DNA from: Treponema ruminis
GTDB taxonomy: Bacteria; Spirochaetota; Spirochaetia; Treponematales; Treponemataceae
Reading direction: 5' to 3'
Assembly (NCBI GenBank): GCA_017161305.1
Contig: CP031518.1
Location: forward strand, 1,054,001 to 1,118,000
Length of the DNA stretch: 64,000 bases
Positions 51,401 through 57,819 of the stretch are shown piece by piece; the stretch's first letter is position 1; every line of letters begins with the position of its first letter. Made by a program: the position numbers and the translations under genes. The notes under the pieces are model-generated. The model made no database searches, was not told where the DNA came from, and saw nothing but the letters and a program-made list of their open reading frames with translations.

Positions 51401-53629
51401 TTGACTTTGGATACAGAAAATACTGAAGCATTTGCCAGCGTGGCAGCAGCAGACTGTGAACTTATCGTACAGGCTGTGGATGCAAGCGGAAGCTCAGAAA
51501 CACAGAACTCTTCGGTAGGCACATCTAACACAGAATACGCATACGAAGCAGACGGAATTACCCTCAAAATGGACGGCGATAAACCTAGTGATGAACTCTA
51601 TACATCGTACTACCGCATGGATGTCGTTCCTTATATCACGGGAATTGAGACAGAAATTCGTACTGCAAGTGGCTTGAAGAACAGCAATATCCGTTCGGCT
51701 AGTGGAAAGTACAGTATTCTCGCAAACAATTCCAGCAATACGATTACGGTCAAGGGATTTAACTTCAAGAATGGCTCGATAAAAGCAATGATTGCAAATA
51801 AAAAATCAACTGAGGGAACTGTGGCATATGACACTTCCCTCACTTCTGGTGCCTCAGCGACATCAACATCAGCCGCGACTGTTAAACTACTCGGATCTGG
51901 CACTGTTACAGGTACGACAAGTTTCACTATTACAAACACCAACATTGATAAGTCCGGTTATCTTGAGGTATTCTCAAACAATGTACGTGCGCTCAACAAC
52001 ATCAACAACAACGATGCACACGGAGAATTCGCATTAACTGGAAATGAAAATTCTAGTGGAAATAAAACTCCTGCAATCAATGATTACAAGTCAATGCCGA
52101 ACCGCGTAAACGAAGCTGACTTCTACACGACAAAGAACGTTACACTCACGGACGACAGATATCTCAGGTTCTTTGACATGAAGGATACGGAAAAGAAAAA
52201 TGCGTACTATCCAAATATGATTATGGAAGGAAACGATCCTGTATTCGGATTTGTTGATTTGAACGGTACGGAAGAGTCTTCAATTGATACTTATGGTGGT
52301 AGTCAAATTGCTTCTGGATATCAACCGCAAAGAGCAAAGTATTCTGGAACTACAGGCAACCAAAGTAGTATTGAATACTTAATTGGCGGTATGAGCTGGG
52401 ACCAGATGGCTATGGCTAAAGATTCTGTTGGTAAATATATTCATGCTACATCATTCAATTATGCTGATGCAACCATGACGATTGTTTATGATAAATTCGC
52501 TTCTAAATATACTTGGCATCCAAATGGAAACGAGCTTTATACTTATACAGGTGCATGGGGTAATGGTACTGGATGGTCCAACATGAGTTATAAAGAAAAC
52601 AACAAAACATATTACTACATCGAAAGGGCAGAAAAAACTGGTAATAATGCTGTTTCACTTGAGGCTATAAGTTATGGTGGAAAAAATTTGATTGGTCGTT
52701 ATCAGAATATCAAGATGGTTGCCAAGGCAAATTCTACTACTACCGCTGATACAAGTGTTTATATGGCGTATTATGATGATAATACGGAAACAAAAGATGT
52801 TATTTTCAGAACATTCCAGATAAAATCGACAAATACTAATACTGATTGGTATTCTCTGGGTGAAACAGGTATCAAAACAAATCTGAAGGAAAAAAATACT
52901 AACGGTCGTATAGTTGCTAGACCATCAGGTACGACTTATGCATCATGGAAAGGCTCAAAATATCTTGATATTGGTGTAACACCTGGAACTTCAAGTGTAG
53001 TTATAATCGTTTATTACGATATGGAAGAGGGAAGACTCAGAATGATTTATTCTGGCAATGCAATCAACGGATCATCAATTACGCCAACTCCAAACTGGCG
53101 TACTGCCAACGTAACTTTCCCAAGTTATGTTGGAACCGATGTTTCAATGGTAATTGATGGTTTAGGTGGAATCCATATTACGGCTTCTGATGCAACCGAC
53201 TCTGACTTGGTATATATGTACATGCCAAGTTATAGTAGCAATACTTTGAAAACGATTAAAGTAGATCAGGCATTCTCTGTCGGTACATGGACATCAATTA
53301 AAGTAAAGGGCAATAATACTGATGGTTATGTGCCTTATATTGCATACTATAATGCAACAGAAACAGGAAGCAGGGATTCTATCAAACTTGCATATCTTGC
53401 AGATTCTGAAAATACAGTTGCAGCTGCAGATGAGAAAGATATTCAGGGTGTTGATTCTAACGGTTATACAACAGGCAAATGGGAATACATGACGGTTCCT
53501 GCCATCACACCTCCGCAAGGTGGAGACAGCAAGTTCAGGGCTGTCTGTCTCGACTTCGACTCGAGCGGCAAGCCTGTAGTCGGCTACCTCGGTACAAACC
53601 TCGAGTTCGGTAAATGGCTCGACGAGTAA
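39410..53629 (+). CDS. Giant Ig-like repeat lipoprotein, 4739 aa (paralogue B)
   Basis: This is a lipoprotein with signal and lipobox FISC (Cys25), followed by GEDAGLGSTVDTLPP, near-identical to paralogue A. The first 1,350 residues align closely with A. Two extra blocks of Ig-like modules (about nt 43457-44520 and 45292-46395) account for most of the 860 added residues. Downstream modules (DRPILKITNITDLG, LAKVFLGTDLNSNN) again follow A. The last 500 residues carry propeller-like repeats (YMAYYDDNTETKD, VIDGLGGIHITASD, VPYIAYYNATETGS). It is likely a large surface protein anchored in a lipid membrane. The gene is uninterrupted over 14.2 kb and followed by a strong terminator. No enzymatic motif is visible. 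Confidence 0.85.
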   Translation: MKRFFFEKLFAGVLASLSLFAFISCGEDAGLGSTVDTLPPELSISYPPDDAYVKGSFVFAGTCSDDKGVTRIEVSVKKLEKDGSTKDYGTSLADIKDSLTWSMEVNKSTDSGFELPDGIYKLEVTAWDRSGRKSGTIPRQFQIDNTPPVFVITKPGVNRKTFLSENSISKYGSLFAIEGTIADDHSIASMDITIYDKDGNLVAEPYSEKDISTTGGTSVTIARYIEGGIDELNTRYNDIYNVGDADASGNKIYSCTITIADSTKEYKNPGDGGVEGGNSTSVVYLYDDIYEDYMSAKKGAGLSANDFRSVLNGTATDASLAGKGIATDVTVEKVRAALNKFAKDTTNMEDDSLSFSLNPNADPTYNISGFNLNYNEAGTAIATGTNKAMGEQPLTIIVSAGLDQVNIDPKSLKVYIKKIIDADKAHITKDTLNKSIANLVTKVSELEIDLANANESSDSSAQKEAEAQLSVIDGWNLLLDNSQDPTPSDKTVTLSTELPASNYIEANAYYAIVVTGCDKDGIKLSQTKNYGFIGTVSAVPPSASFTSPKDLAYFANSKYIEGSETDKLVFTGTATENNAGMTLREITATLTVSDESSGKELPDSIQVTIKGDANNKWTKDGGLSCVYDEESHTNIWTFIPSLCGEAYQKIMAVSEGLMYLYNVNIKVTGTSALSYEMSRSVHIDTTKPVVQITSVSPLVYGKEYFGEDSEYKNYTFINSSILIQGSINEVNLENVTYDVRASEDLTADLSDEKYSVLGEIKEFYTKLGVENSIDGELGKIRTLDKKIRTDLVTNYFLATGKITKDQPIKARVVFRAIDNVGNVGEYNSIESNDGEDFYIYQETNRPKVTLGNAELSYKDGETQKSLSVDTEGLNKNNLTYEHNLFGTTNNNKLSVSFSDDDSVVEYEIFIAEDGKDFKKDENGREIPFYTATPNKTSASVNCTLPENEGVYKVKILARDFIRSDAMTDASEPYGVKEIGPFYIAVDSGAPSLSLSNPQNGAFVSRSNGVDGGVKGTVSKKGTKISGFIYQLGDKKKTPLVELTDAVIDEETPVNEVYNWTGKIATMPEEGTNFKLEITSIDAYGQSSTIIANLGIDEEAPTIKLNPDEDENFTGSKKILESNSNYNVKEIEGVKVNRYLVSGSWCDEKTVVNGETTELIQGTGTSELYYAYATEVENGEPKWCATQTVAGTAKSTAETTFNIYIPLTEGANFAYKVWGKDAAGNTTTPSEEAGTLVKGIMVDLGKPAIEKTAPASVPQYVKNGETLTITGKAEDSYGLNEIIAKVKLDGADIASGNKGYTFTKTIAEDKKSGTFTIQIESGDTNNGAWTFEIHATDLAGRESGTLNYNTVVDTKKPVWDADSFQVNKAPYASGTNHTWYKASSLPFAGMYKEEGSGIDHVDYTVIKAGETNGTTETFGTTKVTDEDGNFTGEESFSANLGEFERKVNESGTVANIVKFTAVDKAGNKSEETTVEIYIDTEAPALESDITGSQFSNTETPIDVTGTSTDDSSGIASVELELYEDGNTNRKGEAIPATSTATAEQGAYAKWQASIPAARLTGLESKPHSVKAIVIDGAGNKTTLTIFKINVDKDYPVITNISLTNTSEKYSVYQTKEKEADSTTEIDTYYVHNNDANKFSIYGSIMDQTSGIKTIGLYEGSSTTPLKEVTSLPITDIDFTGRTGLANLKIKATDNAQNVTEFPLVVKFDNTPPKGIHAIDKSNKDIFFRISDLNNWKVAEIEPGVFEGEIPANLWDTALDEDIGGKYSPTSYGKNQTVRVRGHISDRESGVDMIYYKVISAGTEEILQEDTTVTGETTVKGLNRIATEFLENYKDDNNGYFRANKIEEKRIAYTSIGDKDMVYDTDGNLVALLGNDESKKNGSGTIFENYVKDFGTCYGQDGVTDSLKRYATVTTNYDNSFTGFKDGHNYLILVAVDNVGNASIDSVNVVYGGSITEYSNFTLNVDTETPELQSAKSGQLLTNGSDDLNLNGTFSDNFSGVKTIVLDLVNNNTKKTVKSFSLNSNSPSPNAGFLTTSGTWDVTISSSDLTELGTAVYSVKATVTDRAGNQWPQSIFTIQKDATPPEIPSVKITHNSSTYKIYKPNENEDKYFVNPSEGTFKIEGVATDNYGIAKVELEIPGYSGDIEPVENTGTFSFDGLDLSEFTGTGVTVSLKVTDTAGNPFVVKDSDGNILKNSKEIEIIFDKNFPAWSDADFKINDKPYAYTDSSTHTWYKDSLLPFSGVLTENGCGIEKIDYKIIQAGKAASDASTGSFSTTVLTGTDAGKEKFLVNLSEFISREGTVNNEYNEVILTAYDRVGNQKAYTPVYIYIDTTPPVVTKQTTETLYSNGEGTLPKLTGTAQDIHAGLSSIVISVNGKEIKEGDTTYGSLTVTKTGEETITNDGGESTITYDEKLWKWEVEVNNAAVFNGVSAGNFSVSAIVTDATGSESKAGNKTTESIATVIMDGISPKVTLTAPTDASTDDDGTQINGTISLTGTISDENVLPEIAVTGIQYVKAPLNTNGKAKEFENLTDAEKNALSWTSLTKDSKGSMENLAFTGNYTFTISGFDTSKLDDESTYYLKAVAKDRAGNPGYSSVQTVIVSQDSDRPILKITNITDLGEASEPRFALKYGTKSQLNATVSDDDGIAEVVISETPYTGASGETAKGVTDANQLPTVKFTPEEDNNKGKNVDGEKKIYVYIKDTAGNKFYTTYTNTTDSTKTYLGLPKIRVGEDTLFYTAPNNAGNTACAKEFSYNSDSNSPTVGDILALAYEADGITANGGLKVDDNGNPIKLNGTDVYDQLETVSASYTVGGTKKQKVKFEITANDASGIAGITLEVSYKKDGTSVTDKYRPTAPASGTDALATILGNTELVNYTQSGTSVVEDFTVNGVTVPGLRWTTELISLAGIDTGSITLKVIPYDKLSLVGNGNITFTVDNSGPEIKIPSPDPMEEVTGTVTVSSTSTDVGGSKTHSTMWLIPTIEQQGTSESTLCTTAAWLDTGYTSKSTASSWAFELASDIIGKYDSNSYAKSINDGVYTLPFYIRSEDELGNYTIKTDYTIKHNPDADRPRTSISYPDKTGTSSAGTVLGGTIRVTGSSIIDASAEASVKAVYLQIATADSDGIFKFDSSDKTTVSNAVNKEGEINVGGYGYTVYDKDSAKTDLGFDADHNLLFVDSTAASDWWGVKANKTTSWNISLNENSEMDPASGKTRRIAIRACAINSNGKVGAWSEVYYIDVDATAPTQTATLRQFASGSDISTDLTNASAIRKYESEMYLKGDWYLTVELNDESSIHGYTVKKGGVLLEEGEYTESVKTYRYKDDSIDTTGTAASESNPIVNVSKTLFIPVDISASNVKYTVSVTDTETNGHTINATYNLNIDNKAPEIKKVFNGSDSEKSPEITANYNIADSDYTFILGGKVDEDGSGFESAVFYFVREGASYGRQTVLDPLWVKSSSDTGTAGSKAYLYETKTVSGKDLDDSTKPILTKRTFTQDDTHSYCLWALAVSGTMKADGYTFEASSSLASNKHIRAGGLIEVGGILRKIDSVNGTTVKFETSTGVTSDTSTIAYFPYAQVVDNTGKEKNASVSLNPFTVNSDDGDGMPEEVSGSKTNGFTWNATIHSTNMPDGPAKLVVLAFDKAGNVSGTSYEVNVVNSAPRLAKVFLGTDLNSNNIWAKDEFVAYNLYNANASHGIDNTEVKATVSIETSKYESKAAFQVKDKLAVIPEIVGGNGDIILIYKNGATTTDAVPSSGTGAGIRASSNAKVSSEEGADFITKLITSTNRIGTVIYNNKETDTSLLGFTLTSKQVAGLEDTGNLSATNGNKTGVNASFTFWDSTEEKEAGIDSQNCVLHISDLTLALVDNVRPEAKIRPFYWNSESNNSLYQNKHENGHIELEKDLSDSIFNGTGEFDKDPKVSGKVVLTGTLYDNKMLKSVQVKMSGFKFGSTAGAYKTLATYTAGTGWSAKETKKNGSLGTDGYEFYIDSDSLDQGGHTANWVLTLDTENTEAFASVAAADCELIVQAVDASGSSETQNSSVGTSNTEYAYEADGITLKMDGDKPSDELYTSYYRMDVVPYITGIETEIRTASGLKNSNIRSASGKYSILANNSSNTITVKGFNFKNGSIKAMIANKKSTEGTVAYDTSLTSGASATSTSAATVKLLGSGTVTGTTSFTITNTNIDKSGYLEVFSNNVRALNNINNNDAHGEFALTGNENSSGNKTPAINDYKSMPNRVNEADFYTTKNVTLTDDRYLRFFDMKDTEKKNAYYPNMIMEGNDPVFGFVDLNGTEESSIDTYGGSQIASGYQPQRAKYSGTTGNQSSIEYLIGGMSWDQMAMAKDSVGKYIHATSFNYADATMTIVYDKFASKYTWHPNGNELYTYTGAWGNGTGWSNMSYKENNKTYYYIERAEKTGNNAVSLEAISYGGKNLIGRYQNIKMVAKANSTTTADTSVYMAYYDDNTETKDVIFRTFQIKSTNTNTDWYSLGETGIKTNLKEKNTNGRIVARPSGTTYASWKGSKYLDIGVTPGTSSVVIIVYYDMEEGRLRMIYSGNAINGSSITPTPNWRTANVTFPSYVGTDVSMVIDGLGGIHITASDATDSDLVYMYMPSYSSNTLKTIKVDQAFSVGTWTSIKVKGNNTDGYVPYIAYYNATETGSRDSIKLAYLADSENTVAAADEKDIQGVDSNGYTTGKWEYMTVPAITPPQGGDSKFRAVCLDFDSSGKPVVGYLGTNLEFGKWLDE
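43457..44520 (+). repeat. Inserted Ig-module block 1 in giant gene B
   Basis: This block of about 354 codons, from VVDTKKPVWDADSF to just before PPKGIHAIDKSNKD, has no counterpart at the same place in paralogue A. Its first module (HTWYKASSLPFAG) is closely related to a module in block 2, showing internal duplication. Confidence 0.6.
45292..46395 (+). repeat. Inserted Ig-module block 2 in giant gene B
   Basis: This block of about 368 codons, from VDTETPELQSAK to just before DTTPPVVTKQ, is also missing from paralogue A. It contains FPAWSDADFKINDKPYAY and HTWYKDSLLPFSG, matching block 1. The two blocks bracket the shared module that starts PPKGIHAIDKSNKD. Confidence 0.6.
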
Positions 53630-53648
53630 GCTTACCCTAAAAAACGCA

Positions 53649-53699
53649 AACAGGGGGAAACAGCATAAAAATCTTCATACTGCTTCCCCCTGTTTTTTT
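53649..53699 (+). terminator. Strong Rho-independent terminator of giant gene B, possibly bidirectional
   Basis: A 15-bp stem with one mismatch (53649-53663 with 53680-53694) is followed by a run of T at 53693-53699. On the other strand the stem is followed by TTTGCGTTTTTT, so it may also end the minus-strand transcript of fusion copy 5. Confidence 0.88.
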
Positions 53700-53748
53700 A
53701 AATTATCGAGATTTGCCTGATAAAAGCTATAGAATTTTTTTTATCTAC

Positions 53749-56559
53749 TTATTTTATAATTCTTGTCCAGTTTGATTCATCAAAAATATTGTCATGCACT
53801 GTATATGACGGTGTATGATTTTTTTCATCCTGTAAAACCCATGTTTTTTTATCACGAAGATAGTTTGGATTTATTTCATCAAAATCCGACAAACGTACAA
53901 TATGATGAATATTGACAATGTCTTTTTTGATGTAATCTGAATATTTCTGATTTGTAAAAGGATTATTTTCAGAAACAGGAAGATTTTTTGTTGCTAAAAA
54001 TATTGTATCAGCATTCGTCATAAAAGAGTCATCGGTTTTTATTTTGCCTTTCGCATAAAAATCCTTAAACATAAAAAGAGGGTTGTAACGAGCTATATCT
54101 TCTCCATATTCCATATTCCGAAACGGTGGCAATGATAAGGGGGCCCCATGATCAGCAACAATGATAATTCTTGTATTGTCGTATACGGAAAGTTCTTTTA
54201 ATTTATTAAGCCATTTTGCGACTTGAAGCATAGTTGCCGCATTTGAGTGATAGGCAGCTAAATCACTTGATTCTTCTGAAGAGGGAAGATATTTAAAATC
54301 ATAATATCCGCCAGTTGCTAAATTTTCATTAATATTTAGCGCTGGCTTATATGTTTTATTTTCAAGCAGTGCAAATTCGTGGGTTGCATCACTTTCTATA
54401 AAAATATATGATTCCTTTTTATTTTCAGAATCTGTAAGTTCATCTAAAAAGAATAAATGTGCGTAATTAGAGAGAAAGCCATCATTTGTGACACTGCTTA
54501 AAATTTTGGGAATTTCATCACGATAGTATTCTCCAAAATAATAAAATGTAAATCTTAGTAGCGGAGGCAAAAACTCAAGTATAGTAAACGACTGCAGATT
54601 AAATTTTACGCATTTATCAAGTTGTAAATTTTTTAACTCTGGATGTTGAGCCAGATATTTTTCTTTGTAATTGCTATGAACTTCGCTTACATGAATTTCT
54701 GGAAATCTTTGGAAAAATGAAAAATCTCCTTGCCATGAATAGTTTGGCATTGGCGGATCTGTTACAGTAACATCAAATCCAGCATCTAAAAACAATTTTG
54801 GTAGAAACAAAGATGCTTCATTGTGTTTATCTTTTAATAATTCGTCAGCCCGGAGATTTTCATTTTCTGGGGTGTATTCATATCCGCCCATAAGTGCAGG
54901 TGCTGCTTTTGCTGTATTTCCTGCAAATGATACTGTATTCGGATAATACACAAATCCTGAAAATTGGTCTTCCATTTCAGGAAACTCTTTTACTATATAT
55001 GGGAAAAAAGAAGATACTGCCTTATCAAGAAAAATAACAACTACATTCTTTTTATCTTTAGAAAGATGATAAATCGGTGTAATTGTATTATCCTTATTAG
55101 TTGCCAATTGTTCTCTTTCGGTGCGAGTTTTTGCATATTTTTCATATTCTCTTTTTATCGCCATGGTATTTTTTATTCCCATAGCAAATTCAGCAATGCA
55201 GAGAATAAAAAGAGAGTAGAAAATATATTTTTGAGCTTTAAAACGTTTTGAAATTCCGATTAAAACAAAAATCACAGAAAATACAAATATCGGTAGAACA
55301 GTAAAAAACGGTGTATATTTTTTAAGGCATTTTGTATCTTCAAGCTGGAAAAATATACTGAAATTTCCATAATTATACTTAAAGACAAAAACATTAAGTA
55401 GTGCTAGAAAAAAAACAGCAATATATATATATGATACAGTTTCCTTGACTTTTGAATCGAACAATTTATAAATAACAAGTGGCCAAAAGAAAAATAGGCC
55501 AATAAAAAAAGATAAACTTGAAAAAATATATACAAGAGGGGACTGAGTATTTCCTATAAAACTAAACTCAATCGGACTTGTATTAATAATTCCAGAGGGA
55601 ATTAAAAGACCTGTGAGCAATACAAGTCCGATTGTTGAAAGTATAAAACAATGGAACAGGGAATCTTTCTCAGGAAAGTTAGTTTTTACAAAACAGAATT
55701 TTCTCTTTTTTATGAAACTAAAACATATTGGACTCAAAAGAACTGCAAATGCAAGAAGTAAAACAGAAAGACGCTTTACAATGTTGTATCTAGGGTTTAA
55801 CAGAATAACACAGCTTGCTATCAGAAGAATTGCAGAAATAACTTTGTGAACAAGTTTTGCGGGATTTTTTACTTTTGAATTTACTAGATTTTTAAAAAGA
55901 GAGAACAAATTATTTAAAATCCAATAACAAACTAAACCTGAAGGTGAATTATAAAGAATATAAAGAAAGAGCAGTGCGAGTCCATATAATTGGATTTTTT
56001 CTTTTAAAGGCGCCTTTTTAAGATAGATTGCACCAGAAATAAAATTTATGAAAGTCATTACGACTGGGAGAATATTAAAACTATATGCTATTCCATTAAA
56101 TGAAATTTTTAACAGTCCATCAGGAGTTCCTAAATCGCCAAGAAAAGCAAAACTTGCCCCTTGCAGGGAACTTGAATGTGAAAGAAACTGGTATGCAGCA
56201 ATAAAAAATGGAATTTCGATAAGGATTGAAAGTGAACTTCGTAATGAATAAATTGGATGATAATGATTTTCAGCATAAAGAGCCTGAATCATCATGAATT
56301 TTTCATCCCCCTTGAAGGTATGCTTTATTCTTGCTAATTGTTTTTGCAATTTAAGCTGAAGATTTCGTTCTTTTTCCTGTAATCTGTCGGCAATATTGTA
56401 AAGTGGTAATGCCAGAAAATTTACAGCAAGACTTACTGCAAGAATAGCGCCGGCGATACCACCAACAGCAATTTTTGATTTATAGAAACAAAATACCCAT
56501 TCGATAATCAGTTCAATAGGAGCAATTATTATGTTGTAAATAAAACCAAAGAAAGTCAT
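53749..56559 (-). CDS. YidC/Oxa1-domain fused to alkaline-phosphatase-superfamily phosphotransferase (fusion copy 5)
   Basis: The protein has 936 aa, the longest of the six. The YidC-like core covers residues 1-235, with N47 at the groove-arginine position, ENHYHPIYSLRSS and LIEIPFF, all shared with copy 3. Extra membrane helices follow. The ectodomain has VVIFLDKAVSSFF (metal Asp), candidate nucleophile Thr in SFAGNTAKAAP, SDATHEF (His) and VADHGAP (Asp-His). Coding sequence here is more AT-rich than in the first operon. A -10-like TAAAAT lies exactly 6 nt before the ATG, with no ribosome site, so it may be expressed separately from the GT4 gene 49 bp upstream. The substrate is unknown. Confidence 0.85.
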   Translation of the reverse strand: MTFFGFIYNIIIAPIELIIEWVFCFYKSKIAVGGIAGAILAVSLAVNFLALPLYNIADRLQEKERNLQLKLQKQLARIKHTFKGDEKFMMIQALYAENHYHPIYSLRSSLSILIEIPFFIAAYQFLSHSSSLQGASFAFLGDLGTPDGLLKISFNGIAYSFNILPVVMTFINFISGAIYLKKAPLKEKIQLYGLALLFLYILYNSPSGLVCYWILNNLFSLFKNLVNSKVKNPAKLVHKVISAILLIASCVILLNPRYNIVKRLSVLLLAFAVLLSPICFSFIKKRKFCFVKTNFPEKDSLFHCFILSTIGLVLLTGLLIPSGIINTSPIEFSFIGNTQSPLVYIFSSLSFFIGLFFFWPLVIYKLFDSKVKETVSYIYIAVFFLALLNVFVFKYNYGNFSIFFQLEDTKCLKKYTPFFTVLPIFVFSVIFVLIGISKRFKAQKYIFYSLFILCIAEFAMGIKNTMAIKREYEKYAKTRTEREQLATNKDNTITPIYHLSKDKKNVVVIFLDKAVSSFFPYIVKEFPEMEDQFSGFVYYPNTVSFAGNTAKAAPALMGGYEYTPENENLRADELLKDKHNEASLFLPKLFLDAGFDVTVTDPPMPNYSWQGDFSFFQRFPEIHVSEVHSNYKEKYLAQHPELKNLQLDKCVKFNLQSFTILEFLPPLLRFTFYYFGEYYRDEIPKILSSVTNDGFLSNYAHLFFLDELTDSENKKESYIFIESDATHEFALLENKTYKPALNINENLATGGYYDFKYLPSSEESSDLAAYHSNAATMLQVAKWLNKLKELSVYDNTRIIIVADHGAPLSLPPFRNMEYGEDIARYNPLFMFKDFYAKGKIKTDDSFMTNADTIFLATKNLPVSENNPFTNQKYSDYIKKDIVNIHHIVRLSDFDEINPNYLRDKKTWVLQDEKNHTPSYTVHDNIFDESNWTRIIK

Positions 56560-56565
56560 ATTATG

Positions 56566-56594
56566 ATTTTACTGAAAAACGGAGAAAATGTCTT
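56566..56594 (-). promoter_or_regulatory. Possible leaderless promoter for fusion copy 5
   Basis: On the minus strand AAGACA (56589-56594), a 17-nt spacer and TAAAAT (56566-56571) end 6 nt before the ATG at 56559. The -35 box is only a partial match. Confidence 0.45.
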
Positions 56595-56608
56595 TATTAT
56601 GTGTTATT

Positions 56609-57799
56609 TTATCTAATTACATATTCTGCAAGTTTCTTCAAATCTTCTTTCTGCTTTTTAGCTACAATTTCATAACGAAGCTTTGCTTTATATACGAGTT
56701 CATCATAAATTTGTTGTTCCAAAAGCTGAACGAGACGATTTTTGATTTCTGAAACAGAATAGGGATCGAAATATAGTGCTGCATCACCACATACTTCTGG
56801 AATTGATGTTGAGCCACTTGCGGCAACCGGAACTCCGTATTTCATGGAATCAATCGGCGGGTACCCAAAACCTTCGTTTAAGGATGGGTAGATGAAAGCG
56901 TATGCCTGTTCTGTGAGCAAGTCAAGAAAATCACGCTCAACATATCCTAAGAAAACAAAACGGTCTGCATGCTTCAATTCTTTTGTAAAAATACTTTTGT
57001 TTGTAACGCCAGTGATGACTGCCTTAAAGTCTTGTGCAAATCCGTTTTCAAAGAGTTCGTCCAAAGCACGCACCGCACGGAGTGCATTTTTTGCCCAGCG
57101 GGCAGCACTCGTAATCAGAAAATATTTTTTTTCGCAGAGTTTTTCTTTGTGAAGCTCGTCGATAGAAAGTTTTTTGCTCTCTGCAACTGGATTATAATTA
57201 TCCAATTGATCAAAAGTAGGGGATGCAAAGACCGGAATATTTCGTCTTGCTGTCTCTGGATAAAAACTCTTGATTGAAGCTGCCGAATGGTTGGAAATCG
57301 TAATTACATTGATTCTTTCGTCTGTTACAAGACGTCCATTTATAGTATGCAGCTTTTTAAGGTAGTAATTTTTTGCTACCCCCATAAAAAGGCGATATTT
57401 GAGCTTTTCTTTGAAAGAAGAAGCATATTCCAGCATTATCGGATCAAATGGCATTTCCAGAGTGCGCAGTCCATGTACTGTCGTGTAAACTTCGATAGTT
57501 CCCAGCGGAATGTTCTGGTTCAAGTTGAGCATGGCAGAGTAGAGCCTGTCGATTTTTTCTTCTTCGATAATTTGAGTAATGGATTTTTCTGTGATGTCGT
57601 AAAGTTTAATTCCATGCGTCTTTATTCGCTCAAGGATATCCGGATTTATGTAATTTTTGCTGTCGTAATAACAAACAAGTCTAAAATCTTTGAGATATTC
57701 TAAAAGCTTGAAAAAAAGGACTTCGCCGTAAGCTCCGCCACCGTGAAAACGGCTTTCTGGAGAAGGTTGTGTTGCTGTGAGGTCGTAAAGTAAAGTCAT
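56609..57799 (-). CDS. Glycosyltransferase family 4 (group 1) protein
   Basis: The protein has 396 aa. The N-terminus has a glycine-rich acceptor loop (RFHGGGAYGE at 17-26). The C-terminal GT-B half has FLGYVERDFL followed by YPSLNEGFGYPPIDSMKYG and the E-x7-E pattern of GT4 enzymes, ending in AASGSTSIPEVCGDAALYFDP. It should add a sugar from an NDP-sugar to a lipid-linked glycan at the inner face of the membrane; donor and linkage are unknown. It is sandwiched between two YidC-transferase fusions on the same strand, 20 nt after copy 6, which ties the fusions to glycan assembly. A TAAAAT box (57806-57811) lies exactly 6 nt before the ATG with a poor -35. Confidence 0.85.
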   Translation of the reverse strand: MTLLYDLTATQPSPESRFHGGGAYGEVLFFKLLEYLKDFRLVCYYDSKNYINPDILERIKTHGIKLYDITEKSITQIIEEEKIDRLYSAMLNLNQNIPLGTIEVYTTVHGLRTLEMPFDPIMLEYASSFKEKLKYRLFMGVAKNYYLKKLHTINGRLVTDERINVITISNHSAASIKSFYPETARRNIPVFASPTFDQLDNYNPVAESKKLSIDELHKEKLCEKKYFLITSAARWAKNALRAVRALDELFENGFAQDFKAVITGVTNKSIFTKELKHADRFVFLGYVERDFLDLLTEQAYAFIYPSLNEGFGYPPIDSMKYGVPVAASGSTSIPEVCGDAALYFDPYSVSEIKNRLVQLLEQQIYDELVYKAKLRYEIVAKKQKEDLKKLAEYVIR

Positions 57800-57819
57800 T
57801 GTTTTATTTTACCATATAT

